NCBI GenBank assembly: GCA_030704615.1 | Contig: CM060731.1 | Span: 49,292,001-49,356,000 of the forward strand | DNA: 64,000 nucleotides | DNA from: Takakia lepidozioides | Lineage: Eukaryota > Streptophyta > Takakiopsida > Takakiales > Takakiaceae | Reading direction: 5' to 3' | Part shown: in pieces, positions 23,101 to 35,691 of the stretch | How positions within the stretch are numbered: the first letter of the stretch is position 1 | Layout of the letters: every line of letters begins with the position of its first letter | Notes under the pieces: generated by a model | Databases searched by the model: none | What the model was told of the DNA's origin: nothing | What the model saw: only the letters and a program-made list of their open reading frames with translations | Made by a program: the position numbers and the translations under genes

Positions 23101-25449
23101 ATGTATAGACATTTGTATCATAATCAAATTGTGTTATCAGGATAAAGTGGGGACGTTGATGCAAAAGCTGCAACAGTCGAGCAGCCAAAACAGTTTAAAG
23201 AGTTGTTGCAATGTTGGGAGACTTTCTCCTGGTATCTAGATTCATGGTTCCATGCTATGGTGATTACCATTTAGTTCTGTGAATTTTAGGCTGCTATTCT
23301 CTTTTAAGCAAGGTTCCATCCACGCATGCAGGGACAGAGACGTCCACCTGTGCGACTAAATGTTATGGGTACAGTACTATTTGCATAGTACCACAATTAT
23401 AGTTGCTCTGGTAAGCTGAAAGTCATAGGGGATGACTTAGTATGTAGCCCACCAACTCGGCGTCCCCCAAAGCTGTGGTATTCGATCTCTAATAAGTACA
23501 GTCATCACCGTTTGTTATATTATATTGCTTGCTATATGGCATGCCTTGTCTGCCTGTTATGGATGTAGGTGGATGCAGAGGCAGCAGCAGTGAAAGGAGT
23601 GGCCGGGCGCTGTTGTCCTTTAGAGATTGAGTTGCAGCGTGTAGTGCTCACCCCTACAGGTGTGCTTCTAGGATGCTGGCAGGTGCATGTCTCTCTCACT
23701 CTCACTGCCATTCCATCATGCCAAAATGGGATTTAGAATTGCTTCATCTGCTAAGCAAACTAGATCTGAAGATACTGAGGTACCCGGACCAACCTTTTAA
23801 TGGCGTCTTATTCCAGACAGTCCTCTAGACCTTGAAAATTGATCAACTGATTGCTACAAATGCTAGGTGGTCATTCTTAATGGCCAATCCCTGTGAGCAC
23901 CTTGAATGTTTGGACTTTGGTTCTTCAAGTGGTGTTAGCACATGTGCTGAAAAATCTGTCACTTATGGTCTTGTCTGTATTTTCTCTCCATATTGCTCCA
24001 TGCAGTATGTAGACAATCTTCAGGAGTGACCTGTTGCAATGACGCAGGTAGTGAACGGCACAGATCCTGCAACAATTCGAGAAGAGCTGAGAAAGGCTCT
24101 CCCTCACTCTCCGGCGAAGCAATTTGTAAGCCCTTGCAAATCCACTCCACCGGACCATAATTTACTTTTAGTGTGCAATATGGAAATCATGTGCTTTTGG
24201 TGGTGTGGTTTTTGAATGTTTCTTGTGTGGTCTTATCTATTTTCCTGGTGGAAAGCGGAATACTTTTCCCCATTCCCTGCACTGAAATCACACTTCGACT
24301 TTGGGTAGAGAACTGCCTAATGTTATGGTAGCTTATGGGGGTGGTTGGGGTGTTTGCAGTATGATCCAGTGGTGTTGTACACTTCCTTTGCACGACTTCT
24401 GGACTTGCCAGTTATCTCTCCTCCTCAGGTATATTATAGGTGATAAATGCACATTGACTATTCCCCGTGCTTTTAGTAACAGATGAACATGAAGCAGGAA
24501 CAGGAATGCTCAAGGTAGCCAAAACTAGAAAATTGTCCACAAGATCAGATATTCAGATCTAGCAGCTCAACAAAATATTTCATGCACTTGCATTAAAGCA
24601 AATCAAATCATTTAGCCACTTGAAATTGAGCAGGAAGAAAGAAGGTTGTTTATGGGAGCCAAATAAAGGCACTGTGCTTATAGGAAATTAGATATATATG
24701 TGTCTGTGTGTGTATATATATATAGTGTGTGTGTGTGTGTACATGTACACACCTTGTACTTGAACATTCTCTCTGCTCTAAGTCTCTAATGTGTGGAGGA
24801 AGCAGTAACATGCAGCAGTCAATATAGAATGTACTCATACGATGTTGTTTGCGTAGCCTTGTGGCCATAGACCCCGTGCCTAGTTTGGGTGTAACAGTCA
24901 ATAGAGAATGAAAGCTCCCAAGTAAATTCAAACTTTATTCTTTTCCAGGAATCAGAGATGCTGTCTTTATATGACTTAATGACCAATCTGTTGTATGTAG
25001 GCCAATAGAACAGAAATGGCAATGGCAGTGTTTAAAAGACTTGTGCTGCAGTTGAATAACGACCTTTGTTCTAAGGTTACTATCATTCCATTGCCACGAT
25101 TGCGCTCCTGTTCTCTAGTCTTTCCAGTCTATGCGAGTTGCATGTGATAGTTGCTTTGCAGATGCACATTGGAGCCTCAGGTGTCAAACGTTTGTCTCAA
25201 CATTGTATGAAGCTTGTTGGTGCAGTCATAGAGGTTCTATTACACTTACTGTTTTGCTTGTTCAATTTCTTAAACTAACAAGCTGACTCATACCATATCT
25301 ATAAACTATTTATCACTTGTATGGGAGTGGGAAAGCAGGCAACAATCAGGGAGCTTTGGTACGTTGAAGAACTTGACATCTTAGCTTTGGCTTTGAAGGG
25401 AAGGATGCGGCTGCACCGATTCCCACTTCAATGCTCACAGAATGCCTAA
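20113..25449 (+). CDS. Conserved plant single-pass membrane protein, ten exons
   Basis: Exons: 20113-20311, 20922-21040, 22018-22082, 22488-22531, 22737-22825, 23569-23682, 24048-24125, 24360-24428, 25001-25075, 25339-25449. All phases join and give about 320 residues. The N-terminus has a basic GRWWGFQGRTGR then a hydrophobic anchor (about residues 19-42). Later signatures are RTQLYEKMAIDLE, IWYQDPRLYHFSMYHAS, LTPTGVLLGCWQ, YTSFARLL and LWYVEELDILALALKGR, which I recall from an unnamed plant family of predicted transmembrane proteins. The family usually has about 17 more residues before the PPVRA segment, so a small exon between 21041 and 22017 may be missed. Function unknown. The body probably lies in a lumen or outside the cell. 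The donors at 20312 and 25076 (GTT) are weaker than the rest. Confidence 0.7.
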
Positions 25450-27706
25450 GGTTTGCCTGTGAAAAATTCAGATAATGAGAACAGCTTGGACTGTCCACAA
25501 AATTAGTCTTTACCTCTCTATTTTCAAGCCTTCTATAGATTCACTATAATAAGATTTCCAAGCCAAGACTTGTTGGCTACATAATAGACCTTGAAATGAG
25601 TGGTGTCCTGGATTAATACAATCTGCACTCTGTGATCAATTGAAGGCTTTTCTTATTAAATAACAGGTCTTTTAGAAATAAGAGAGTGCCCAAAGGGTTT
25701 TGACTTCAAATACAGGTTGTGGTCGCTTGGATTTCAACCCAGATGCTGGTGGTTGCAAAATCAGGAGCAGCTTTATAGCCGCGTTTTGCTTGCGTCCCAT
25801 CCTCTATACTCGAAAACTACAACTCCGGCAATCATCCCAGTAAGGCAGTACTAGTAGATGTGAGCCCACTTACTCCAGAGTCCACATGAAGAAAAATCAG
25901 TTTACCAGAGATCTCTGTGACTATGATCAATCATATTGAAACCCTTTAAGGAATAGGACTGTCGGGTGTGTGTGTTGAAGCTGCCATTACCACTGAGATG
26001 CAAAGCTATCACGGACTTGCACTTCATGAGCTAAGATATATTGATTTACTACTCCATAATTCTTCCTGTGACTAAAACTGCTCTAGGCACTGCGACGGAA
26101 AACTACCAAAACAACTTACAAAACTTGAGGACTGCCACTATGTACAAGCTCAGTAAATTAAAGCAAGTATATCTCAGTTGGCTGGTAGATAACACGATCA
26201 TTCAGAGAACGCCTGTGGGTGGTCTTTAAGTGCATGCGAGACAATAAAGCAAAGAAAAATACATGGCATGTAGTCGCGGGAGTGGGGGAATCATCTCCCC
26301 CGTTTGATGAGAAGCCACTCTGGTGTGGATTAAAGGCTGCTTTTGAGCCAGCTCGGATTGCTTAAAGGCCCAGCATCCCTGTGACTTCGTTCATGACATG
26401 TTGCTCATAAGTTACTGTGCCTTGTGATGATACAAACTTCAGCATCGTCAACCGCAAGGTCATTTGCGGGGAAATCGCAAACAGATCAACACAACAATGG
26501 AGGAGAAGAAATGCATGATAGAAATAAACACAGCTCTCTTTCCCTGTAGTCCGAATCCCCCAGGACAATGAAGGCAGACATGGATTTTGCGAGCACTGCC
26601 AATTAAAAGAGCTATGGATAAATGTGGCTGTTTCTCGAGATCCTATTTCGCGCAACATTAGAAAATGGGAAGAAAATGGTGTGATGTTTATGAGTATACA
26701 GAACATTAAGAGGTCTCCGTGGCATATATGGTTGATTCGGCCATAACTGCAGAATGGCACGCCCCCAGATGTTTTGATACATTCTCTTGGTCTTCGAGAC
26801 AGAAATTGCAGACTCAATTTTTCCCAGGAAACTTGAGATGAGCATTGGGGCTTCTCCATTGTCTGCTGGTAGGTTCTCCATGGGACCCATTCATTGATTC
26901 CGAGTTCGATATGTTCTCAGACAACGTGTTGGTAGCTTAGGAGTGCACACTGCATATAAGTGTTGCGACTCGCGAGTTTCTGAGTCACAGTTCGGAATAT
27001 TTAGTTAATGGGAAGGTGGCCCTGCAGTCATCAACTTCTGGTCAGTCTTCTTGTTTGTGCAGACGATATTTTATAATGTATCACGTACCGTGCTGCCATT
27101 ATTTATGAGTCGGGTTCCACTGCTTTATCCTCCCCAGCTCTCTAGAGTCTTGTCTCTCCCTGCTACCCGGCGCTGTTCATTTTTCCTCCTTGCCCCTCTT
27201 CTCAGTCTAACAAGACCAGCAAAAGGCTTTCCCTAGGTAACTCCACTGATCTTGCCATTACGGACCTCTCTCTGGCTCTCTGTCTCTGTCTCTCTCTCTC
27301 GCATATACGCATTAGCAACAGGGTTCACAGAACTTACACTCACGGAACCAGGCTAGAAGCCTTACATGCCATGAACTCATCTTTTCCTTAATTACGATAC
27401 TTTCTGTTGCTTGTGTGTGTTATTGTCTATCTAGAGCAGGATAGAAGTGGTGCAAGTCCGGCACTCCACTCAACAGTATTCGTAGCGCTACTTATATCCT
27501 CTGCGTCTGTCTGTCATATTTCGAAGGGGAGAGAGAACCGTCCTTCTGCCTGGATGCACATTTGAACGCGTGCGATAGTCAGACAATTCTAGCAATTCTC
27601 TTGCTCCTAGCAACAACACAGTACCCATCAAGGAAGGACAAAGAAAGAGCAAAAAGAGGTACTATTCCTGTTTGGCTCAGGCTATATTGGCTTTCCAGAA
27701 GAGATC
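25450..27706. other. Unassigned region; weak minus-strand candidate frames
   Basis: No recognisable gene. A 165-codon minus-strand frame (26859-26362), and an overlapping one starting at 26890 (ISSFLGKIESAISVSKTKR), might be parts of an unrecognised gene, but neither shows a domain. Pyrimidine repeats (CTCTCT) lie near 27270-27300. Confidence 0.25.
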
Positions 27707-28222
27707 ATGGTGAGTGGCTTTCGTGAGCGCTTGGGCAGTCTTACACCCAGAAAGCGGTGGATATCAAATGATTCCCGGCATAAAAGAACCGCAAAACTCT
27801 TCTCTCCCACCCAAGACGTAACTGTGAACCAATACCCGTTCGAGAAACTCTTATCAACCGAAGAGTTCCTAAGCCTACCTGCCGAGGATGTCCCCAACTC
27901 TTCGAGGCTCGGTGCCAGTGAATCCTCGAGAAAAGCTCCCTCGAATTGTTCCCCGATGGCTACTGTAAGAATTCTCGGTTCTCCGACTACTGTCTTCTCT
28001 GTACTGAGGGAGTCCTGTGAGAAACTAGTTGATGCTGCTGCACGCCTCTCCAGCGTCAACACGAGCGAACTGTTTGTGGGTAACCAGATGCTACTGCATG
28101 TTACCGCCAGCCCCATTAGTCGGCGGGAAAAACTCGAGGCCATGCCGTCTCGTGGATTTCTGGAGGATTCGTCACGGATTGGAACGCCCCAGTGGCACAG
28201 GGCCTCGGAGCGTGAAAGATAG
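27707..28222 (+). CDS. Hypothetical protein, 171 residues
   Basis: An ATG-started frame preceded by an A-rich leader, with a basic N-terminus (RERLGSLTPRKRW) and a Ser-rich body. It has no transmembrane segment or known motif. The opposite strand is open for 188 codons over the same interval, so either strand, or neither, could be coding. I favour plus only weakly. Confidence 0.25.
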   Translation: MVSGFRERLGSLTPRKRWISNDSRHKRTAKLFSPTQDVTVNQYPFEKLLSTEEFLSLPAEDVPNSSRLGASESSRKAPSNCSPMATVRILGSPTTVFSVLRESCEKLVDAAARLSSVNTSELFVGNQMLLHVTASPISRREKLEAMPSRGFLEDSSRIGTPQWHRASERER

Positions 28223-30222
28223 CGGCAGGGTGAATGCACTGTCGTCAACTCGGTGCAAGTGTCTCACTCAACGTTGTCCAATGTAATACAATCCGCCACG
28301 ATGAACATTGGAACATCTCAAGATGTCAGGAGTACTTTTATAATGACAAGCTCCTTCATTCGGAAAGAAACCAGCGTGTAGTAAACAGATGGAGCTGGTG
28401 GGCGAAGGTTGATGGTCTCGTGAAGTGTGTAGAAGAAGGTGAAATGTCAATGATCCTTGTTTTGAATCAATGGCCATCCGAACGAAGAGAGTACGTGCAA
28501 ATGTAGACAGGTGATAAATCATGCTGGTGAAGTGCAGCTTTGTGGAGAATTTTCTTCCCCTGAAGAATGCGGCGTTGGCCCTCCTGACTTTGTTTCGCGC
28601 TGGAAGTCATGGCCGAGATATGATCTTGGATGCGAATCCTACCGGACACTTCAATCTTGGATTTTGAACTGCATCCAGCGACGGACTGGATTTAAGCTCC
28701 ACTACGTAATGATGACCCCTTCTGGGATTGGGGCATATAAGATATGCTTCATTTTGAGCTAAGTCGCTGCACAGTTGTCAGGACCTGTAAAGTTGGTAAT
28801 TCGTTAGTTGAGAGCAAGTTGCTGATGCCTGCAAGACTACTGCGTGTGCTACTCACTCACTCATATCTGCATTTGTATTGGACATGTACACTTCTTATCT
28901 GATATCGTGTAAGACACTATATACTAATTCTGCTTTGTCTTAGCTCATAGGCCCTTGCAAGGTACACCGTGATTGCTCCTGGATCCTGATCTCTGACTTC
29001 TGCTTCCAACTAAATTCCTCCCTCCCCCTTGCAAAAGTCGGATGATGTTGTAAGCTTATATCGCCTTTCCTCTTCAACCTGCAAGCTGTTGTGGGTCTGA
29101 TTCTGAAGCTCTTGCCTCACAATCTACATTGCCCACTTCCTGTCCATGAGACTGCTGATGTAACTGACAGGCAAACTTGAGATGTTGCCACCTCTTAGTT
29201 GATTAGAAACGTTGAAGGTGCTCACTCTTCTTGAGCAATTTAGGCTGGTTGTACACCTGAGAATTCATGTAGCCATACTCAGAAATCTCCTACTTGGAAG
29301 TTCATGCAATGGGATCGTTACACTGAACATGGAACTGCTCTTCAGATGAGATTGGAAAAGCAGGTGCTGGGCTCGACAATGAGGAATTTCCAGCCTGCTT
29401 GCGCAACCTCCGGTGTACACAGGCAGAGGCCATAATAACCCTTCTTGTTGACGTTCCCAAGGCCTCCCCATGTGTCCACCTGACTTGGCAAACCCAAGCC
29501 CAACACTCTTGAAAGCCATTGCTATGATGCCTCCTCTGCCTGCAGGGAAACAGGACAACTAGATTTTCACTTCATCGCATACCAAGCTTGAGTTGCACTA
29601 CAGCCCTTTCCCTGTCATCTCCTTCAGCATCAGTCTTAAGTGGTGATGAATGGAAAGGTTTGTCCTTCAGTTGGAGAGAGATTTCAGTGAGGACAAAAAT
29701 TTGAACGAAATTTAGTACTGCAATAAACTGTCATCCTTCCTTGTTTTGGGCTTTGGATGACACAGACACCAAGTATCATAGTATAGCACAACTGCTGTTT
29801 TGAACAAAGAGAAATACTTGATTTGCAGCATGGAATTCGAACAAAACGGTCCCAAAAGCAACCCATGCCACTGATCCATGCAGAAGGAGCGATGTGGTGG
29901 AATTATGTGTCCATGCTTTCCAGCCAGCACTAGCAATCACCCTCAAGAATTTGGGCATTCATTGGGATTCTGGGGATCCTTAGACAAAGCTTTTCATTCA
30001 TCACTTCTCTTATTCATGCCTACTGTTCCCTGCTCTCTCTAGAGAGCTCTGCAATATCGGGTTTTGTGACAGCTGCTGCTATTCAGTGATTCCCAACATG
30101 GGCAGCTCCCTGTGGTACAGACTGTTCACAATGATTGTTACAAACGAATGCTTTCATCTTTAGTATTTGCTTCCAAAAATAGTGATTCAATAAAAAAAAT
30201 CCAATCATGCATGTTGCTGCTT
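28223..30222. other. Unassigned region with an orphan copy of a PPR 5' exon
   Basis: Holds no complete gene. At about 29455-29560 the plus strand resembles the exon found upstream of the PDF exons at PPR loci 2 and 3 (a Met-Met-Pro-Pro-x-Pro-Ala stretch). No PDF exon follows it. The last few hundred bases are the 3' flank of PPR locus 2. Confidence 0.35.
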
Positions 30223-33200
30223 TCACCAATAATCCCCACATGAACACAACCCATCTTGGAAATGGTGAAAGCGGTTTGCATCCCGCACAACAACTACTCG
30301 TCCAACCATCTTGGAGATGAACTTGGTGGCGGTGTGGCAGTCACCACACACCCGAAGGTTCTTGATGACACGGATAGGTGTCCCAGGGGGAGTGCTGATC
30401 AGCCCAAAAGCAATTGCCAGCCTCTCACTGTGGTAATACAGAGAACCTTCCTTCCTCTCGCCCTCCACATCACCCCGCAATACAAAGCGCGTGTCAGGCA
30501 CATACCCAGCCTCCTTCATCCACCCAGACAACCTCTTCAGCTCAGCATGGATTTCCTCAATTCTTGGATGTGATTTGTCTTCTACAACAAATGTGTGCAC
30601 CCGCTTGTCCACCTCAATGCAGCTGCGCCCTGGTTCCTTTCTGATACCTCTGTCCTGCATCATTTTTCTGACCTTTGCTGTATCATCCCACCTGCCAGCA
30701 GCAGCATAAATATTCGATAGCAGCACATAAATTGCAGCATCCTGTGGATTCCCCTTGAGAAGGCATTTTGCAGCACGTTCTGCTACCTCGACATTACCAT
30801 GAATTTTGCAGGCACCAAGCAAGGCCCCCCACACAGTAGCACCTGGTTCAATTGGCATGTTGATAATCAAGTCCTCTGCCTCATCCACTTGGCCTGCACG
30901 GCCAAGGAGGTCCACTATGCAGCCAAAATGCTCCACTGTGGGAATGAGTCCATGATCTTGACTGATGGATTGAAAGTAGTGGCAGGCTTCATCCACTAGG
31001 CCCACATGGCTACATGCAGAGAGCAGAGATACAAAAGTGATACCATTCGGCTTCAAGCCTTCCTGTTGCATTTGTTCAAATAATTGGAGGGCCTCCTTAC
31101 CACACCCATGCTGACCATATCCCGATATCATTGCACTCCACGAGACTACATTTCGTTGAGCCATATTTTTGAATACTTGAAGTGCATCCTTCATACTTCC
31201 GCATTTGGCATACATGTAAGCAAGTGCAGTCTCCAGGATGATATCTGGTGCAATTTTAGCATTGCTTATGTCAGCATGGACTTCTTTGCCCTTCACTAGG
31301 GCTGCCAGGTGTGCACATGCATTTAAAACACAAATGAATGTGACCTTGTCAGGTGCCACTCCTTTTTGTATCATTTGCTCATATATTTCGAAAGCCTCCT
31401 TACCACCATGCTGAGCATATCCTCCGATCATGGCATTCCATGAGACCACATCCTGTTCAGTCATATTATCAAACACTCGACGCGCATCCTTCATGTTCCC
31501 GCATTTGGCATACATGTTGACAAGGGCAGTCTCCAGAATCATATCTGCAGCTATTCCAGCTTTGATGATATCAGTATGTACCTCTTTGCCCTTTTCCATG
31601 GATGCCAAGCTTGCACACGCATTAAGAAGGCAAATGAATGTCACCTTGTCTGGTATCACTGCTTCCTGTATCATTTGCTGATAGATTTCAAATGCCTCCC
31701 TACCACACCCAGGCTGAGCATATCCTGCAATCATTGCATTCCATGAGGGCACAGTTCGTTGAGCCATATTGTCAAACACTTGACGTGCATCCTTTAAGCT
31801 CCCACATTTGGCATACATGTCAACAATGGAATTCTCGAGAATAATGTCTGGCTCAATTCCAGCTTTCATGATATGGGTGTGGACCTGTTTACCCTTTTCC
31901 AGAGCTCTTAGGCTGCCACATGCATTGAGAACGCATATAAATGTGACCTTGTCAGGCATCACCCCTTCCCATATCATATCCTCATACATCTCAAAAGCCT
32001 CCCCACCATACCCATGCTGAGCATATCCTCCAATCAGGGCATTCCATGAGATCACATCTTGTTTAGACATATTATCAAACACCTCGCGTGCTTTTTTTAT
32101 GTTCCTACATTTGGCATACATGTCGACAAGGGTATTCTCAAGAATGATATCTGGCTCAATTCCAGCTCTTACAAAGTCAGCATGCACCTCTTCACCCTTT
32201 TCCAGGACACCTTGGCTGCCACACGCATTGAGAATGCAAATGAACGTGACCCTGTCAGGTGCCACTCCTTCCTTTTTCATAAGCTCATACATCTTGATCG
32301 CCTCCTGACCACAACCCTGCTGAGCATATCCAGCGATCATTGCGTTCCATGAGACCACACTACGTTGAGACATGTTGTCAAACACTTCACGTGCATCCTT
32401 TATGCTTCTACATTTGGCATACATGTCGATGAGGGTATTCTGCAAATTTATGTATGATATAATTCCAGCTTCCATAATGTCAGCATGGACCTGCTTGCCT
32501 TTCTCTAGCACTCCTAGGCTGGCACATGCATTAAGGACACAGATGAATGTAACCTTGTCGGGCGTCACCCCTTCCCGTATCATTTGCTGATAGATCTCGA
32601 AAGCCTCTCCACCACACCCATGCTGAGCATATCCTGTGATCATCGCATTCCATGAGACCACATCACGTTGAGCCATTTTGTTAAATACCATCCGTGCATC
32701 CTTTAAGCTCCCGCATTTGGCATACATGTCAATAAGGGCAGTCTCCAGAATGACATCTTGTGCAACTCCAGCTTTGATGATGTCAGCATGGACCTCTTTG
32801 CCATTTTTCAGGGTTCCTAGGCTGGCACAGGCCTTGATAAGAGAAATGAATGTGATCTTGCTGGGCGTGACCCGTTCCTGTCTCATTTGCTGATACATCT
32901 CAAAAGCCTCCCTACCACACCCGTGCCTTGCATATCCTGCCATCATTATAGACCACGCAAACACATCTCGTTCAGGCATTTTGTCAAATGCTTGGCGTGC
33001 ATCCACCACACTCCCGCACTTGGCATACATATTGACAATGGTATTGTGTAGAAAGGAATTTGGCTTGAAACCACTTATGATAATGTGAGCGTGCACCTGC
33101 TTTCCCATTTGAAGGTCTTTAATATTGGTGCACCCTTGCAGGAGACAGACATAGGTATCAGAGTCTGCTAGAATGTCTTGTTTCTTCAAAATATGCAGTG

Positions 33201-34018
33201 CCTCTTTCAGTTGTCCTGCCCTACAGAATGTCCTCACATTCTCACAAGTTCCAGAAGAGTTCTTGCTGACTCCCTCTCTTGCTCGTCTTTCAACAGCAGC
33301 GGTCATGGTCGAAGTGCCCAACAATTGTGCCTGATTCATCTTTGCCAGCCTGCATGACTCAAAACCCTTGGTTACAAACCTTTCCAGATGAGCTCACATG
33401 ATATATCTCAAAACTCCTAGGTACTTCAAGGAAGATCCTTTCCATTAAGATAGACTTGGTGAATGTCAAAAAGGCTACAAAGCTACAGCAGCTCCCTACT
33501 TTGAGAATAAATGGGGCAATTCTATCTGTTTGAGTTGAAGCCCTGAAGCCTCACAAAACCATACCCACTGGATTCTTGGCTTGGAGCTCCATGGTGTACA
33601 TCAAGATTAGAACCATCACAATATTGTTCTTGACCTCGTATAGTGGAAACTAGCTCTGCTTTCACCCAAGGAGGGTTCATCCAACTCTCAATCCAAAGGG
33701 CTTCATTTGAGGGCTTATGTCTGAAGTCTGCTGATCTTGGACTTCTCTGTAAAACAGCAGGGAACACCTTGAACAGCCTCCTTTAGACAGTGTAGACCAC
33801 TTTTGCTGCTTCCTTCCGTGAAGAGAAAATTGACATTAATTTAACCAACTCCAGATCCAACAGTATTGTGCCAGGTTCAGTCACAAGCCCTTGACGAACA
33901 ATTTCCTGTCCTTATGAAGCTAGCCTCACCTTATCAAACCTGTTGTCCCACCAGTGCGCAGGATCTGAAAAGAACTCCTGCCATAGTCGTTCTGTGTGTT
34001 CCTTGTCCATTGCTTGAC
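30223..34018 (-). CDS. PDF-PPR-E-DYW protein (PPR locus 2, intact)
   Basis: The large exon (33349-30223) encodes over 1,000 residues. It has seven PLS units of about 101 residues each (MYAKCG.. DAR.VFD.M, WNAMI.GYAQHG), then E (LLGRAGQVDEAEDLI), E+ (CIEVDKRVHTFVVED) and a complete DYW domain: YHSERLAIAFGL with the catalytic His-Ser-Glu, CGDCH zinc ligands and a C-terminal DYW. This class carries out C-to-U editing of organelle RNA. Two upstream exons, 34018-33930 and 33746-33565, encode a PDF motif (LWQEFFSDP, HWWDN, ADFRHK, NEALWIE). They join the PPR exon in phase 2, giving ...SSG-LAKMNQAQ. Translation may start at MDKEH in the first of these, further upstream in the exon ending at 34385, or at MNQAQ without the PDF motif. 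No transit peptide was seen. Confidence 0.8.
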
Positions 34019-34384
34019 CTGTGTGAATGCAGTGATAGACCCTGTGAACCCGCTTCGTCTCACCCTCTATTGAGAGGCTTTAGTGTCTAAACGTTTAAGC
34101 AGCCCCTAATTGGCCTGGGTCCTACCGAGGAAGGCTACGCTTTCCATAAAATCCACTTCAATGGCTGTAAAGGAAATCTGCCTCCTCTAGGTCTCTCTCA
34201 TACACTGGATGGAAAGAAATACGAGTATCAAGAAATTGCAGATATTTCCGGAGGTGATCGAAGGCGTAGAAGATGTTCATCACATTCCTGAAGTTAGAGG
34301 AAATGGGTGAAAGTACTTGTTGAGATGGGTCGAGGACAGATTTTCAGGGACCGAAATTTTCCGTCAAGAATTACGTACTTGTAC

Positions 34385-34660
34385 CTTCCTGCAGTATCCC
34401 TGGAGGCTCGGGAGGGGCAATTGTCATCACTCGCAAAGGTCTCGGGCACTGCATTGCCCAAGCTCGAGATCCCATTCCACTCCACAGCCTGGCCCGTTAA
34501 TGTGAGACAAGATGTGAGGCTTCCTGCTCTTTCACAACAAGGAGAAGACATGACCTTGGCTACGGTCTCTCCCTGCGAGTTGAGGAGCGGACCGCGCTGC
34601 CATTCATTTGCCTGCTTGATAGAGCTAAGACGAATCGGGAAGCAAGACCAACAAAGCAAC
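34385..34660 (-). other. Upstream exon candidate of PPR locus 2
   Basis: Ends at a GTACAA donor and joins the PDF exon in phase 1, reading PPEPPGILQEG-QAMDKEH, parallel to PPQPARISKEG-QAMSTEG at locus 3. The frame is shifted within the exon relative to locus 3, so the 5' part may be non-coding or decayed. An antisense frame is also open here. Confidence 0.4.
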
Positions 34661-35235
34661 TACAACGCACAATTAGGTGGTTGTGCTGGCTTGGTCCAAG
34701 CCAACTGCAGTCGTAACTGTGGACCTTGTAGACCACCAGATAGAAGTGCTAAACCCAAATTACGAGGAGAAGCCCAGAGGGATTCCATGACATAGAAGCA
34801 AGTGACGGGCACACATCTACAATAAATGGACAGAGGCTCAAGGCAAGAATTGGACTGGGCAAGAAATCCGACTGTAGCATGTACTTGGGCTACCTTTTTA
34901 TCCGATGCTAACTGCTCATCGGGGCTTTCTAGAGTTTCAGCTCCCACATTCACCGGGAATGCCTCTTCGGATAAAGCGTGGTTACTTTCGCTTGCGGCCC
35001 GCTTAGAAGACAGGTGAGAGAGAGATTAACATTTCCTCTTTCACTGTCGTCTCTGATCTCCTTAATGCAACACATCGGTGAGGGATTGACGTTTCTAAAT
35101 AGACATTAATAGCGGCTATGAAAATATATTACATGAGGCCGTCTTCCTTGGAGAATCTCTTCAAGTGAATCGTAGTTTTCGGGCTGTTGGTTGGGACCCC
35201 ACTTTCTTCCTCAATATTATATTCTGTTTTCTATT
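34661..35235. other. Centre of the inverted PPR duplication
   Basis: The stretch between the two homologous upstream exons, where promoters of both divergent PPR loci should lie. I found no clear core promoter element and no gene. Confidence 0.35.
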
Positions 35236-35527
35236 GTCAAGCTCTTGAGCTTTCCGTGGACGGTATAGAGTTTCTGCCTATCTCCTCTTGCCTCCGCGGG
35301 CACAGTGATGGCAGTGTCCCATGCTTTCCTGAGCGGGCAGGGAGAGGTCATAGTCAAAGCACCGTGTCGGCCCTGCGATGAACGGGAGGGTGGCCTCACA
35401 TCTTTTGGCACATTAGAGGGACAGACTGTGGAGCTGAAATGGGCATCCCCTTTGGCAAGTCCGATTCTGAGATCCTTACATCCCATGGCTATGACGCCTC
35501 CCCAGCCTGCAAGAATATCAAAGGAAG
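35236..35527 (+). other. Upstream exon candidate of PPR locus 3
   Basis: Mirror image of the exon at 34385-34660. It reads QGEVIVKAPCRPCDEREGG and TLEGQTVEL, then MAMTPPQPARISKEG, and ends at GTACAA in phase 1, matching the acceptor at 35691. The 5' border is unsure. The opposite strand is open too, but the shared junction supports the plus strand. No known domain. Confidence 0.4.
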
Positions 35528-35691
35528 GTACAAACACACATACATGCTCGTTTTTCTTGGTTCTGTAAATATTGTCCATCCAGGTTTTAAATTGTCCTTG
35601 ATCCATCTCTCAGCTTAAACCACACTCATCTTGGTTGAAGAAATTGAATTATGGTCATTACAAATTGAAGATTTGCAGTTCTTGGACACAG

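Noticed and set aside
27682-28248. 188-codon minus-strand frame
   Set aside because: It is antisense to the 171-codon plus frame. Neither matches a family, and only the plus frame was listed, at low confidence.
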